Positions 1 to 54,343 of a DNA stretch of 64,000 nt are shown one piece after another. Under the pieces are notes generated by a model. That model searched no databases and was not told where the DNA came from. It worked only from the letters and a program-made list of their open reading frames with translations. Positions within the stretch are counted from its first letter, which is position 1; every line of letters starts with the position of its first letter. Origin of the DNA: Climacteris rufus. Its lineage: Eukaryota; Chordata; Aves; Passeriformes; Climacteridae. The stretch spans positions 683,790 to 747,789 of the forward strand of contig VZRZ01003917.1 in NCBI GenBank assembly GCA_013398175.1, given 5' to 3'. The translations under genes were made by a program, and so were the position numbers.

Positions 1-3000
1 TAGCAAGCAGTTAAATGTTAAGGCTTTGACCAACAGGGCTGATTTTCCTTTTCTGCATTTTCATTCAAAAGCAGAAATGATAATGCTGCAGAGAACTCAA
101 ATCATTTTATGTAGAGTTTCTGAATTTGCCTCTCTGGGCTGTAACTTGCCTCTCTGGGCTGTAACTTCACACAGTTGACCGATCCACCTCTACTTTTCTA
201 CCTGTCCCTGAGTTGGCAGCCTAAACATCTGCTCCTGTCTTATTTCCACCTCCCTCTCACACTTGTGCTATGGCTACTGACAGTGATGTTGGTGTGCAGG
301 CGTGGAAGCCCACCCAATCTGACCTGCAAGCCTTGGTTTCAGCATTGTGCAGACTGGATCAGTGCACTGCCAAATCACTCATTAGCACAAATTTGACTTG
401 AACTGAGTGCAAGCTCTGACTGTTTGTCATCAGGACACATAAGGAAGGATCTGCATTGGGTTTATGTTCAATGTTAAGCTTCCTCCCAGAAGCAGGATGG
501 TGACAATCTGACCCAGGTGGCAAAGCCTGCTTTTATATTTAACCATTTTTCTTAGCCAATTGAGTAACTCTATATCAAGCCAATGCTTGCTCTTGAACCA
601 GCTGCAGGAAAGACAAGGCCAGACTCCCTGTGCTGCTTGAATTGAAGGAGACATCCACGTGTGCTCGAAGTGGTTAACACCACCGACACTCTCCGTGCAG
701 GCAGCTCCAACAGCCTCGCCTGCGGATTTCCCAGAGAACCACACACCGGGGAACGGAGAGGAGCAAGAACAGGGCAATCCCTCAGCCAGAACGAACACTT
801 TCTGAGCTGTTTTCTCTTGGCAACGAGTGGCACAGATCACTTCCCCAGGAAGCTGCTAAGGTTCCACGTGTTGAATTTTTTTTTCCATTTTCATTGTGTC
901 GTGAGAGTGAAAGTGGTGGCATTTGGCAGCTACTCTCCATCAGCGCTATTGTTATTCCCTGGTAGTAGGGATTTGTTTTCCATCAGGTGAAATGCAAAGG
1001 CGTTGTCCCCTTTTGGAAGAACACAGAGTTAAAGAGACCCGTGGGGAAATACTTCCAAATGCCATGCACAACATTACTCTTAAAATTTCTTGGATGAGGT
1101 AACAGTTTCCAACAAAACAATGTGTTAGCACGCTATGTACATTTTGCTAAGCTGCGACCACAGTTCAAAGAAATCATCAATCCTGGTGTTCAGGTGCCAC
1201 TGAAAGAGCGGACTGGGGAACTCTACAGAAGTCTTGTCCTTAGACTTTGGCTGTGCAACACTCAAAAGCTGAATCATGTTTAAATTCAAAACTCTGTGGA
1301 AATAAAGAAGTACTTATGCTATTAATTATTTTACAAAACAATGTTAAACTATAATTTAAGTCTGTGAGGACAGCAAAACTGTGCTAGCACCTTATAAGTG
1401 TAAGTATTGTTCTTGCCTGTCTTGGGCTAGTTTCGTTCAATTCCTCAGATTTAAAGTCCTTACTGCAAAAAGCCTCTTTATTCCCAGTTCCAGCTGCTAG
1501 ATTGTGTGGTTTTCAGATAATGCTGAATTGAGGTTGCTAAATGAGAACCAGAAGGCTGGAGCTAAGCAGATAAATTATAATTTCCAATTACCTCACCATA
1601 AATGGGGTTCCCAAAGAATTTTTCTACCTTATTTTCAGGCAAAAAATACAGATCACCATCTTCACAGACTAAGGACCCAAACATCCCTGTTAAAATACAC
1701 AATGACATTTTTCATCTTCTGGTAGAAGTTAATAAAGCAATATGTGCTCTCTTCCTTTTCTTAAGTGGTTGGTTGAAAATTACTTTAAAAGGCTGCTAGT
1801 TGGTTATACATTCACAAATTGCCACAGAGAAGGACTTAAATCATTAGTTTTGTGCTTTTTTTTAAGCTAGTACATATTAATAGTTCACTGAGAACCAAAG
1901 ATCCTTCTCAGGGAAATGAAGCCTCTGAAAAGATAATAAATCCCACCAAAGGTAGGTGAGTAAGGGAAGGGAAAGTTAACCTGTAGCCACTTCTTACTCT
2001 ATAAGATGCTAAAAACAAAATGCCCCAAAAGCTCCCATTTTTTTTTTGTTGTTCTGTTTTATAGACCTCTGTCTTGTGTGGAGAAAGTAACCTCGAAATA
2101 ACTCCTTGTATGGACACGATTATTCAAGAAACACCCTATTTCCGTCCAGCCTTGTGGTTTGTTCCAAAATAAGCATACCAACTTCAGAGTTACTCAGGGA
2201 AAGATAAATCCACACCTGACTTTATTCTACAGTAATTCCTAATCATAATATCATAAACACACCAAAAATTTGTGGGTCCACTTTTCTGGGGAGTCTTTTG
2301 GCTAAGGAAGCCTTAAATTAGAGCTAGACCAAGCTATAATTAGGCTGACGTTTATCCCACTTTCCCATTAGCTAAAGCCTCCACAGCTTAAGTTCATACA
2401 TAGCCTGGGTGCTGCCCAAACTGCAGCTTTTAATGAAAAATAACAGAAAGGGGAAAAGAAGGTCATATTCCCTACCTATGACTAATATAATGCTTAAGAG
2501 TTTCTCTGTAATGAGGACGCACTCACTTGAATTATGCAGCTCAACAAAGCTATCACAAAATTGGACAGCTTTACTGCATCGCTGGCTTGTAGCAATGCCG
2601 GTCAGATGCAGACAGGCAGACTTCTTAACCTTCTGTCTGAGAAGATTAAATCCTTAACAGAGCGTTCTCTTCTCTCCCTCTTCTGTCTCTTATTCCCCCA
2701 TCTTTTAAAATAAACAACGAAGAAACCGTTAACAATCCGTCTAACAGGGAAATTCTGTTTTTTAGCATTTCTAATGCAATAAATAGGCTGGATCTCCAAT
2801 GATACAGAAACAAGTATCAGCTTACAAAGCTGACAAAACACGAGTAGGTAAACAAGATCCTCCCATACCTTCATAAATAACAGGGCAAAGGACCAAATAT
2901 CTCCCTCACGTGCAAGTAGCCCTTATTGAACAGATGTAAGGAATTCTCATGGTACGTACAAACAAAAAACCAAGGAATTCTTATGGTGTGTACAAACATA

Positions 3001-4370
3001 AACATCTGAATTAAGCAACCCATATGAGAGCGTGTAACTGCTACCACTTGGAAAAATGAGCAAGGTCATTCAGTCAAAAGATTTTATTTTTGTCTAGGAT
3101 CAACTGCTTTATATGGCTTTGCTACCAAATATAGAAACATTACCCCATCTAGAAAGGCACTATTTTTAAAGATCGTGCTTTTGGGAGAAAAATGGAATGT
3201 TTTTTTCCTCCTAAAAGATCTTTCCAAATGTGTATTATAAAGATCCAAGGAACATCAGACAGGAAAACCACATTCTGGATTGAACTATCTATTATTTAAC
3301 TCCACTAATTTTAGAGGTTTTAACAAATCAATGCAGAACTTTATTTTAAAAAATAATCCTTTTTAATCTCAGTATTCTAGGATTATTAAGTAACTCTGGC
3401 TAAGCTGCTGACCATATTTAATTCCCTACATAAATTTTAAACGACAGTTGAGAAACACTGTTCTAAAATAAGCCATGTCTAAAGCGAAGCAGGCGATTCT
3501 TTTAGAAACTATGAGCAAACGTCTGATTAAGACGACAAGCCACATGGAAACTACTTCCAGAATCAGTCTTAAAGGGCACTGTTACCAACCAAATTTGGCA
3601 GACAGGGAATCATGACGAACTGCAAAGGCACGCAGCAGCGTAACAAAAAGTTGGGAATCATCAGCAAATAAGACAGAAAGCACTTGTGTCAACTCAGCGA
3701 GGGCAAGAACATAAGCAGGACAAATTCTAAGCATTAAATGTTGGATTCAGATGAGTGGCACTGTGCCATAGTGGGAGTGGAAATGCCCCTTCCATCTACA
3801 GACTGCTTGCCATAAACAAGCCATATCAGTAAGGCAAAGTATCTGGCTATTGCAGATTTCTCTTTCTGACATCTCTCTGTCCAGAGAGAGCACTTTCAGA
3901 ACCGTTTTAATAGTAACACCAGAGAAAGAGCTAAAAGCATGACATGTATAATGTAAGGCTCCATACTTTCCTAAATGCTGTGTTTAGGGTCAGAACATTT
4001 ACAGAGATTATCTTACAGCATTTATCACTAGATAACAGTTGACATCTGGCCTTATCTGTAGATAACTACTTTTAGATTTGGTACTTTTAATACACAGTTA
4101 TGCCTGTTCAAGATCACTGCACTTTCAGACAGTCTTAGTGCTAAGAGGGTGATGACTGAAAATTCAGCTCAAGCAGGAAAGCCAGCATTTACGGCTATTT
4201 TGTCAAATATTGCGGGAAGCTTAATAAAGTCTCATTTCTATTTCCAAGAATATTCAGATGCATGAAGCACAGCTACATCAACCTGGGGAGGGGACAGTAA
4301 GAAATAAATTATACTTTATCCTTTGCATCGATTCTATCTGTCAGAAGAGTAACACCAAACAAACCTAGTC
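1..4370. other. Non-coding AT-rich sequence, no gene recognised
   Basis: Open frames here are short and match nothing I know. If the island at 4400-5640 is the MSRB3 promoter, this is part of its first intron. Visible structure is limited to a perfect 2 x 20-base tandem repeat at 126-165 and two similar copies of about 28 bases at about 2939-2998. The part at about 600-850 is somewhat richer in GC than the rest. Confidence 0.6.
126..165. repeat. Perfect tandem repeat, 2 x 20 bases
   Basis: The unit TTGCCTCTCTGGGCTGTAAC occurs twice in succession with no mismatch. Confidence 0.9.
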
Positions 4371-4399
4371 AGCGAACACACTGAGCTTCCTCAGAAAAG

Positions 4400-5640
4400 C
4401 ACAACCAAATTCTGAGCTCGTATGTGAAGTTTAAGCTCCTTTTTTGACCCAGCGCTGCACAATTCACCGAGCTGGAGAGCTCGGCTGAACTGAACTCATT
4501 ACGCACTCGGTCAAGCGCCGCTTCCCCGAGCCACCTATTCCACTGTGCGCCCCGACAGCAGTCAGGCACCCCGTTCCAGAGCCAGGAGCCCCAGCTACAG
4601 CGCAGGACACCCGGAGCCAGGCGCTGCGCCGCGCCGGTGGGTCCAGGCGCTGCGGCGGCCACAGGAACAGCACAGCCGGGATGCGGCCGGGATGCGGGGA
4701 GGGCGAGCGCTGTCAGGGGCTCGCTCCGCAGCAGGGGGACCGACCCGAGCGAGCCCCGACCCCAGCCCCGCTCTCGANNNNNNNNNNNNNNNNNNNNNNN
4801 NNNNNNNNNNNNNNNNNNNNNNNNNNNNNNNNNNNNNNNNNNNNNNNNNNNNNNNNNNNNNNNNNNNNNNNNNNNNNNNNNNNNNNNNNNNNNNNNNNNN
4901 NNNNNNNNNNNNNNNNNNNNNNNNNNNNNNNNNNNNNNNNNNNNNNNNNNNNNNNNNNNNNNNNNNNNNNNNNNNNNNNNNNNNNNNNNNNNNNNNNNNN
5001 NNNNNNNNNNNNNNNNNNNNNNNNNNNNNNNNNNNNNNNNNNNNNNNNNNNNNNNNNNNNNNNNNNNNNNNNNNNNNNNNNNNNNNNNNNNNNNNNNNNN
5101 NNNNNNNNNNNNNNNNNNNNNNNNNNNNNNNNNNNNNNNNNNNNNNNNNNNNNNNNNNNNNNNNNNNNNNNNNNNNNNNNNNNNNNNNNNNNNNNNNNNN
5201 NNNNNNNNNNNNNNNNNNNNNNNNNNNNNNNNNNNNNNNNNNNNNNNNNNNNNNNNNNNNNNNNNNNNNNNNNNNNNNNNNNNNNNNNNNNNNNNNNNNN
5301 NNNNNNNNNNNNNNNNNNNNNNNNNNNNNNNNNNNNNNNNNNNNNNNNNNNNNNNNNNNNNNNNNNNNNNNNNNNNNNNNNNNNNNNNNNNNNNNNNNNN
5401 NNNNNNNNNNNNNNNNNNNNNNNNNNNNNNNCCTGCCTGCGCGGCGCCGGCCGGGAGCGGGGGCTGCGCTGGCAGCGCCGCAGCGGCCGCGGCCCACGGC
5501 GCCCAGGCGGAGCCAGCTCCTGACTTCAGCAGCGCCCACAGCGCTCACTGCCCACCGCGCCCAGCTTCAAATAAGGGGGGAACTGAACGACAGCGAAATT
5601 CTCCCTCCTCCCGCTCCCCTTCCCCAGGGGACAGGTATGC
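4400..5640. promoter_or_regulatory. CpG island interrupted by a gap; candidate MSRB3 promoter
   Basis: Both flanks of the gap (about 4500-4777 and 5432-5560) are very GC- and CpG-rich, in sharp contrast to the AT-rich surroundings. Such islands mark promoters. In other vertebrates MSRB3 follows LEMD3 in the same orientation, so a minus-strand first exon of MSRB3 is the natural candidate. No MSRB3 protein sequence or convincing donor could be read, and the first exon may be untranslated or inside the gap. Long open frames across the Ns are artefacts of GC-rich sequence. Confidence 0.6.
4778..5431. other. Assembly gap (654 N) inside the CpG island
   Basis: A run of N replaces the core of the GC-rich island. 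The transcription start and any first exon are probably hidden here. Confidence 0.99.
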
Positions 5641-6152
5641 AGGGCAAACGGACATAAATAATGGGTTTACACGCCCTTCTTTGTTCCTCCTGCCCCCCAA
5701 CCCTTCAACTTGTCACTAAAACGATTTTAAAACAGCATAAAATAATGACAGGAAAAAAAGCCAATCTTCCCTGTTAGTCTATCAAAATGCCTTTGATGAC
5801 TTTTTGTATCTCAAACTATAAGAACGGCTGCAAGCAGGCGGCTAAGGCTCTTCACCCCTGTCCTTTAACGCGTCAGACCACGTAGCATGGCTGCAACTTA
5901 GGAATCAAGGTAAGGCCTCTGCACTCCCTGTGTACAAAATCAGGACAAAAGTCAAGCTGACAGACATTTAAGTGAAGCTCAGCTGTGTGTGTCAGCTCAT
6001 GGTAGCACCTGTTCACATCCTAACAAATACTAAACGTTAGGTGGCTATGACAAATTAATCTCCCCCTCCATCCCCAGATGAGAAAAAGTATTTGAGTCAG
6101 AGACATCCAAATATCTAGAAGGTGAGACACATATAAAAACCCCTAATAAACC
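5641..6152. other. Short intergenic stretch between LEMD3 3' end and the CpG island
   Basis: No open frame, RNA gene or repeat is recognised. If the ATTAAA at 6153 is the LEMD3 end, only about 0.5 kb separates the transcript end from the next island. Confidence 0.5.
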
Positions 6153-8147
6153 TTTAATTCGAGTCTGTTTTGGTTTTTGTTTGTTTTTACAGGATAGGGT
6201 GACAAGTTACAACAAACATCTGATTTTTCTCAAATGTTCAGGTATTATACATTCCCCTCTGTCTTGCAGGAAGGGGATATTGGTCAACTTAACAGTTTAA
6301 GGTAAAATAAGCCGCATAATAGTACATATTACAATATTAAAATGTACAGTGTTTACAAGAAATATATTTTAGAAGCAAGATAGATGCATTTGCATCGAGG
6401 CGACCTTTTAAAATGCCACAACTATTTTTACATTCACTCTTGCAACAGGTCACAAGATGGGGTCACTAAGGTCAGGTTAACAAATCACTATGATGCACAT
6501 CAAATACAACAAAATTAGTTTATATACATATATATAATACATATACATGTATATTATACATATACATATATGTATATAGTAAAACTCATCAAAAATCTAC
6601 CAGACCTGGCACAATCTACTTACCCATCAAAAATATGTACTTGCCCTTGGTAAGTAGAATTCTGCATGGCTGATTATATATTATATATACTCATTCATTA
6701 GCATCTGAGACATAAAACTGAGGATTTAAAATTTTTCGGTTAACAAACTCTCCAATAATAAACATGGTGCCCACAAAAGCACAAAGGTAAGGCACAATAG
6801 GATTTCCTGTTGCAGAATAGTGTGCATCATGTTTACTTAACCGTAAGAAAAACGTGCATTATTTGTGCAAGTTCATGCTGCAGATCCATCATATCTACAA
6901 AGTAAAGTGAGTTTCAGTAAAAGTTATGGGACCGGTGTGCTTCCAGTCTCACCTCCTACAGGATGTCCAGCTGGATAACAAGGTAAAATTGTTGTAGGAG
7001 TGGGGATTAGTAAAGCCAATAATCTTAGATTTACAACTAAGCTTCTCAGCAACAATTTTGTACTTCTAGGTAAACATTAGTAAATTTACAAGCTTGGAAT
7101 CACAAGGTTTACTGTCAGCTGCACTGGTTTGCATGAGCCAAAATTGTTGCAAGGAAGTATGTATCTTTTAAAATTTTAACAGATAAACGGTTCATTAAAA
7201 CATACTGGGAATGTCACTTAATCCCAATGGTATTTTGTCACAGCCCTGACAATTGTAATAATAAATACAGCTTTTCACAAAATATTTTTCCAGTATCTGC
7301 CAATTGCTTCTTTATTGCTCACAAATTTGAATTCATTACAATTGGTATCAGACCTTTCACACAAAATCAGTCAGGTATTTTATATAAAACCTATAAAAGA
7401 TATTTAACCTGAATCCAACATTTTTAGGTATTTGGCCTCTTGTCATGGTACAGCCAAAACCATATAAAACAAGAGGTTCTGAATAAAATAGGAAGCTTAT
7501 TTGCTGCTTTGATGCAGACATCCTCACAGAACACAACCCTTTTTGCCACCACCAGCATTTACATTTATATACAAAACCCAGTACATCCGCATTCAGCTCG
7601 TCTTCCCTCATACTTAAATGCAACCACTATTGCCAAATTCACTTTCCCCATACCCCAGCTGCAGAAAAAGATTCTTATACAGCAACAAAAAACTAATATT
7701 GACTGAAATTTTTTAACTTATTCACCATCAGGAACTGTAGGTTGTTTGTTACAAAATACCCACAAGATTATTTCACAGGAAACTATGGAAATACAGGAAG
7801 TCTTCTTTTCTCCATGCTTTTGTATTATCAAAAACACTTCTTGGTGCAAAAATACAGTCACCACATCTGCAAATGGATAATGAATTCGGTATTCCTCATG
7901 CAAAACTTAAATGCATTGGTTTACTATAGCCCCGGAAAACTTTGTGAAGCAACTTTTTTTCTTTTTTGTCAGCTCAGTATTACTGCCTCATTGCTAAGTC
8001 CCTTTGGAATTAAGATTTCTGGAACGTTCAAACTTTTATTTAATTCATTAAAGTATTACATACAAAAAGCACTAAAAAAGGAAGACGGCAGCCAAACAGG
8101 AAAATTCCTGTTGCAAGTAACAGTCCTAGCAGTTGTAGAAAGTTTTC
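6153..8147 (-). other. LEMD3: Probable LEMD3 3' UTR
   Basis: No coding signal is seen after the stop. On the transcript strand AATAAA occurs at 8040-8035 and 7316-7311, and ATTAAA at 6158-6153. The last is followed by a U/GU-rich stretch and would give a 3' UTR of about 2.0 kb, near the length I recall for human LEMD3 mRNA. The 7316 signal would give about 0.85 kb. Pumilio-type UGUAUAUA occurs at 7573-7566 and 6528-6521. The end point is inferred, not seen. Confidence 0.55.
6521..6579. repeat. TA-rich imperfect simple repeat
   Basis: About 60 bases made almost only of TATA, CATATA and TGTATA units, near the far end of the presumed LEMD3 3' UTR. A smaller stretch of the same kind is at about 6673-6690. 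Confidence 0.8.
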
Positions 8148-52567
<44,420 letters not shown>

Positions 52568-53089
52568 NNNNNNNNNNNNNNNNNNNNNNNNNNNNNNNNN
52601 NNNNNNNNNNNNNNNNNNNNNNNNNNNNNNNNNNNNNNNNNNNNNNNNNNNNNNNNNNNNNNNNNNNNNNNNNNNNNNNNNNNNNNNNNNNNNNNNNNNN
52701 NNNNNNNNNNNNNNNNNNNNNNNNNNNNNNNNNNNNNNNNNNNNNNNNNNNNNNNNNNNNNNNNNNNNNNNNNNNNNNNNNNNNNNNNNNNNNNNNNNNN
52801 NNNNNNNNNNNNNNNNNNNNNNNNNNNNNNNNNNNNNNNNNNNNNNNNNNNNNNNNNNNNNNNNNNNNNNNNNNNNNNNNNNNNNNNNNNNNNNNNNNNN
52901 NNNNNNNNNNNNNNNNNNNNNNNNNNNNNNNNNNNNNNNNNNNNNNNNNNNNNNNNNNNNNNNNNNNNNNNNNNNNNNNNNNNNNNNNNNNNNNNNNNNN
53001 NNNNNNNNNNNNNNNNNNNNNNNNNNNNNNNNNNNNNNNNNNNNNNNNNNNNNNNNNNNNNNNNNNNNNNNNNNNNNNNNNNNNNNNNN
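52568..53089. other. LEMD3: Assembly gap (522 N) over the LEMD3 start and LEM domain
   Basis: Coding sequence runs into the Ns in frame (A-A-P-L-A-G-S-G-K-V). The human protein has about 130 residues before this point, including the LEM domain. They would take roughly 390 bases and fit the nominal gap. Confidence 0.97.
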
Positions 53090-53358
53090 GGGGGCGGCGC
53101 GGGTGTGGGAGCTGGAGGGGCAGCGCTGGTCAGAAAGGCGCCGTTTCAGGCACGCCTGTGAACAGACTTCAAACTGCGGCTGCTGCGGAGTGTCGGAGTG
53201 CTCGGGGATCCGCCGCACTGAGCAGCGTCAGACCGAACGCTGAACCTCCTTTAACGCCGTTCCCAGGAGTCAAATTTAGCCTAAACGTGGCCAGAGAAAT
53301 GGGAAGACGCCACGTGCACCTTTGGCGGGCTCTTCCCAAGGTGGCAGGCAGCTGCTCC

Positions 53359-53383
53359 CTTCCACCAATACACTTGGTGGAAG
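53359..53383. repeat. Perfect 10-bp inverted repeat with 5-base loop
   Basis: CTTCCACCAA, loop TACAC, TTGGTGGAAG. A third, direct copy of the right arm (TGGTGGAAG) follows at 53396-53404. It lies between the LEMD3 CpG island and a CR1 tail. Confidence 0.8.
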
Positions 53384-53469
53384 CGAACCTTTCCCTGGTG
53401 GAAGTCCAGCATGAGGACATCTCGACTGTGAGGAGACAGACAACTTCTCATATGTATGAGAGGATGTAG

Positions 53470-53720
53470 TCTTAAGCTGGTCCAGAGGAGGTTTAGGTTG
53501 GACAATAGCAAGAATTTCTTTACAGAAAGGGTGATTAGACATTGTAATGGACTGCCCATGGAGTTGGTGGAGACACTGTTCCGGGAGGTGTTTAAAGAAA
53601 GTGCCACATCCAGTCTTGGTGCCATGGTCTAGCTGACGTAGTATTGTTCAGTCATAGGTTGGATTTGATTATCTCAGAGATCTTTTCCAATCTAATTAAT
53701 TCTCTCTGATTCTGTGTGTG
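53470..53720 (+). repeat. CR1 LINE 3' end upstream of LEMD3
   Basis: The plus strand contains GGAGGTTTAGGTTGGACAAT, TTTCTTTACAGAAAGGGTGA, ATGGACTGCCCATGGAGTTG, GGGAGGTGTTTAAAGAAAGT, GGTGCCATGGTCTAGCTGAC, GGTTGGATTTGATTATCTCA and the terminal CTGATTCTGTG. These are the ordered landmarks of the CR1 3' end. The copy is 5' truncated and diverged, and it ends the GC-rich LEMD3 upstream region. Confidence 0.92.
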
Positions 53721-53821
53721 ATTAACTTTGGAATTACCTGGATGTATTGTGCTCCTTTATTTTGGAAAATACAGTTGTTCATATATATTGCAGTTGAAGC
53801 CATCAAACTGTATACAGAAAC

Positions 53822-54343
53822 ATGTACTTGTCAAAATGGTTGTCCAATATAAAGAAACGTCATCCTGGCATTTCTCAGAACATAGGGTATGTGCTGACCC
53901 TTCTGAATGGCCCCTTTGGCCACAGAAGCTCATATGGAGGCTTCAAAATCTCCTGGCCTCCCTGTCTCTACCTATCTACCTTGAATGACAAAACCCTAGG
54001 CTCAGCTCCTGCATTACCACATCATCAACACAGGAGGCTGAGTTCCGATTTTGACCTAGCTCTGACTGGCCTTGCACCATCATGTGCCAATGTGATCCAG
54101 AAACGAGATCCAACTGCAGGAACAACTCTGTTTCCCCTCACAGTCTGTTGCAGCGAGGATATTGTGGATGTGCCCTGCTAATGTCAAAACGGAAGTTTTG
54201 TTATGGAGAAACACTTGCAGAGCGGGAGTTGGGGTAGCTGTGAGGCAGCTATGTGTGAAGATCAAGCCAAGTCTGCAGCACTAGAGGAGTGGCTTGAAGC
54301 CATCCTTAATGGTGATGCTGATAGTGGTGGTGATGATGAATGA
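53822..54343 (+). pseudogene. Unrecognised open frame interrupted by one in-frame stop
   Basis: A frame of 119 codons (53822-54178) ends in a TAA at 54179-54181. The same frame then stays open for 53 further codons to a TGA at 54341-54343. The second part starts CQNGSFVMEKHLQSGSWGSC and finishes ALEEWLEAILNGDADSGGDD plus E, an acidic end that looks like a real protein C-terminus. GC content here is higher than in the flanks. I recognise no family and see no splice borders or poly-A signal. It could be a decayed retrocopy, part of a transposable element, or chance. Confidence 0.25.

Noticed and set aside
430..840. 136-codon minus-strand frame near the left edge
   Set aside because: Composition is ordinary, no family is recognised, there are no splice or promoter signals, and a second overlapping frame of similar quality exists.
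1..4370. MSRB3 coding exons left of the CpG island
   Set aside because: None of the expected MSRB3 motifs (zinc-binding cysteines, the catalytic region) is visible on the minus strand. Only intron-like sequence is seen.
4545..5719. Long open frames across the gap in both directions
   Set aside because: Most of their length is N. The remainder is GC-rich sequence with Ala/Arg/Pro/Gly composition and no family resemblance.
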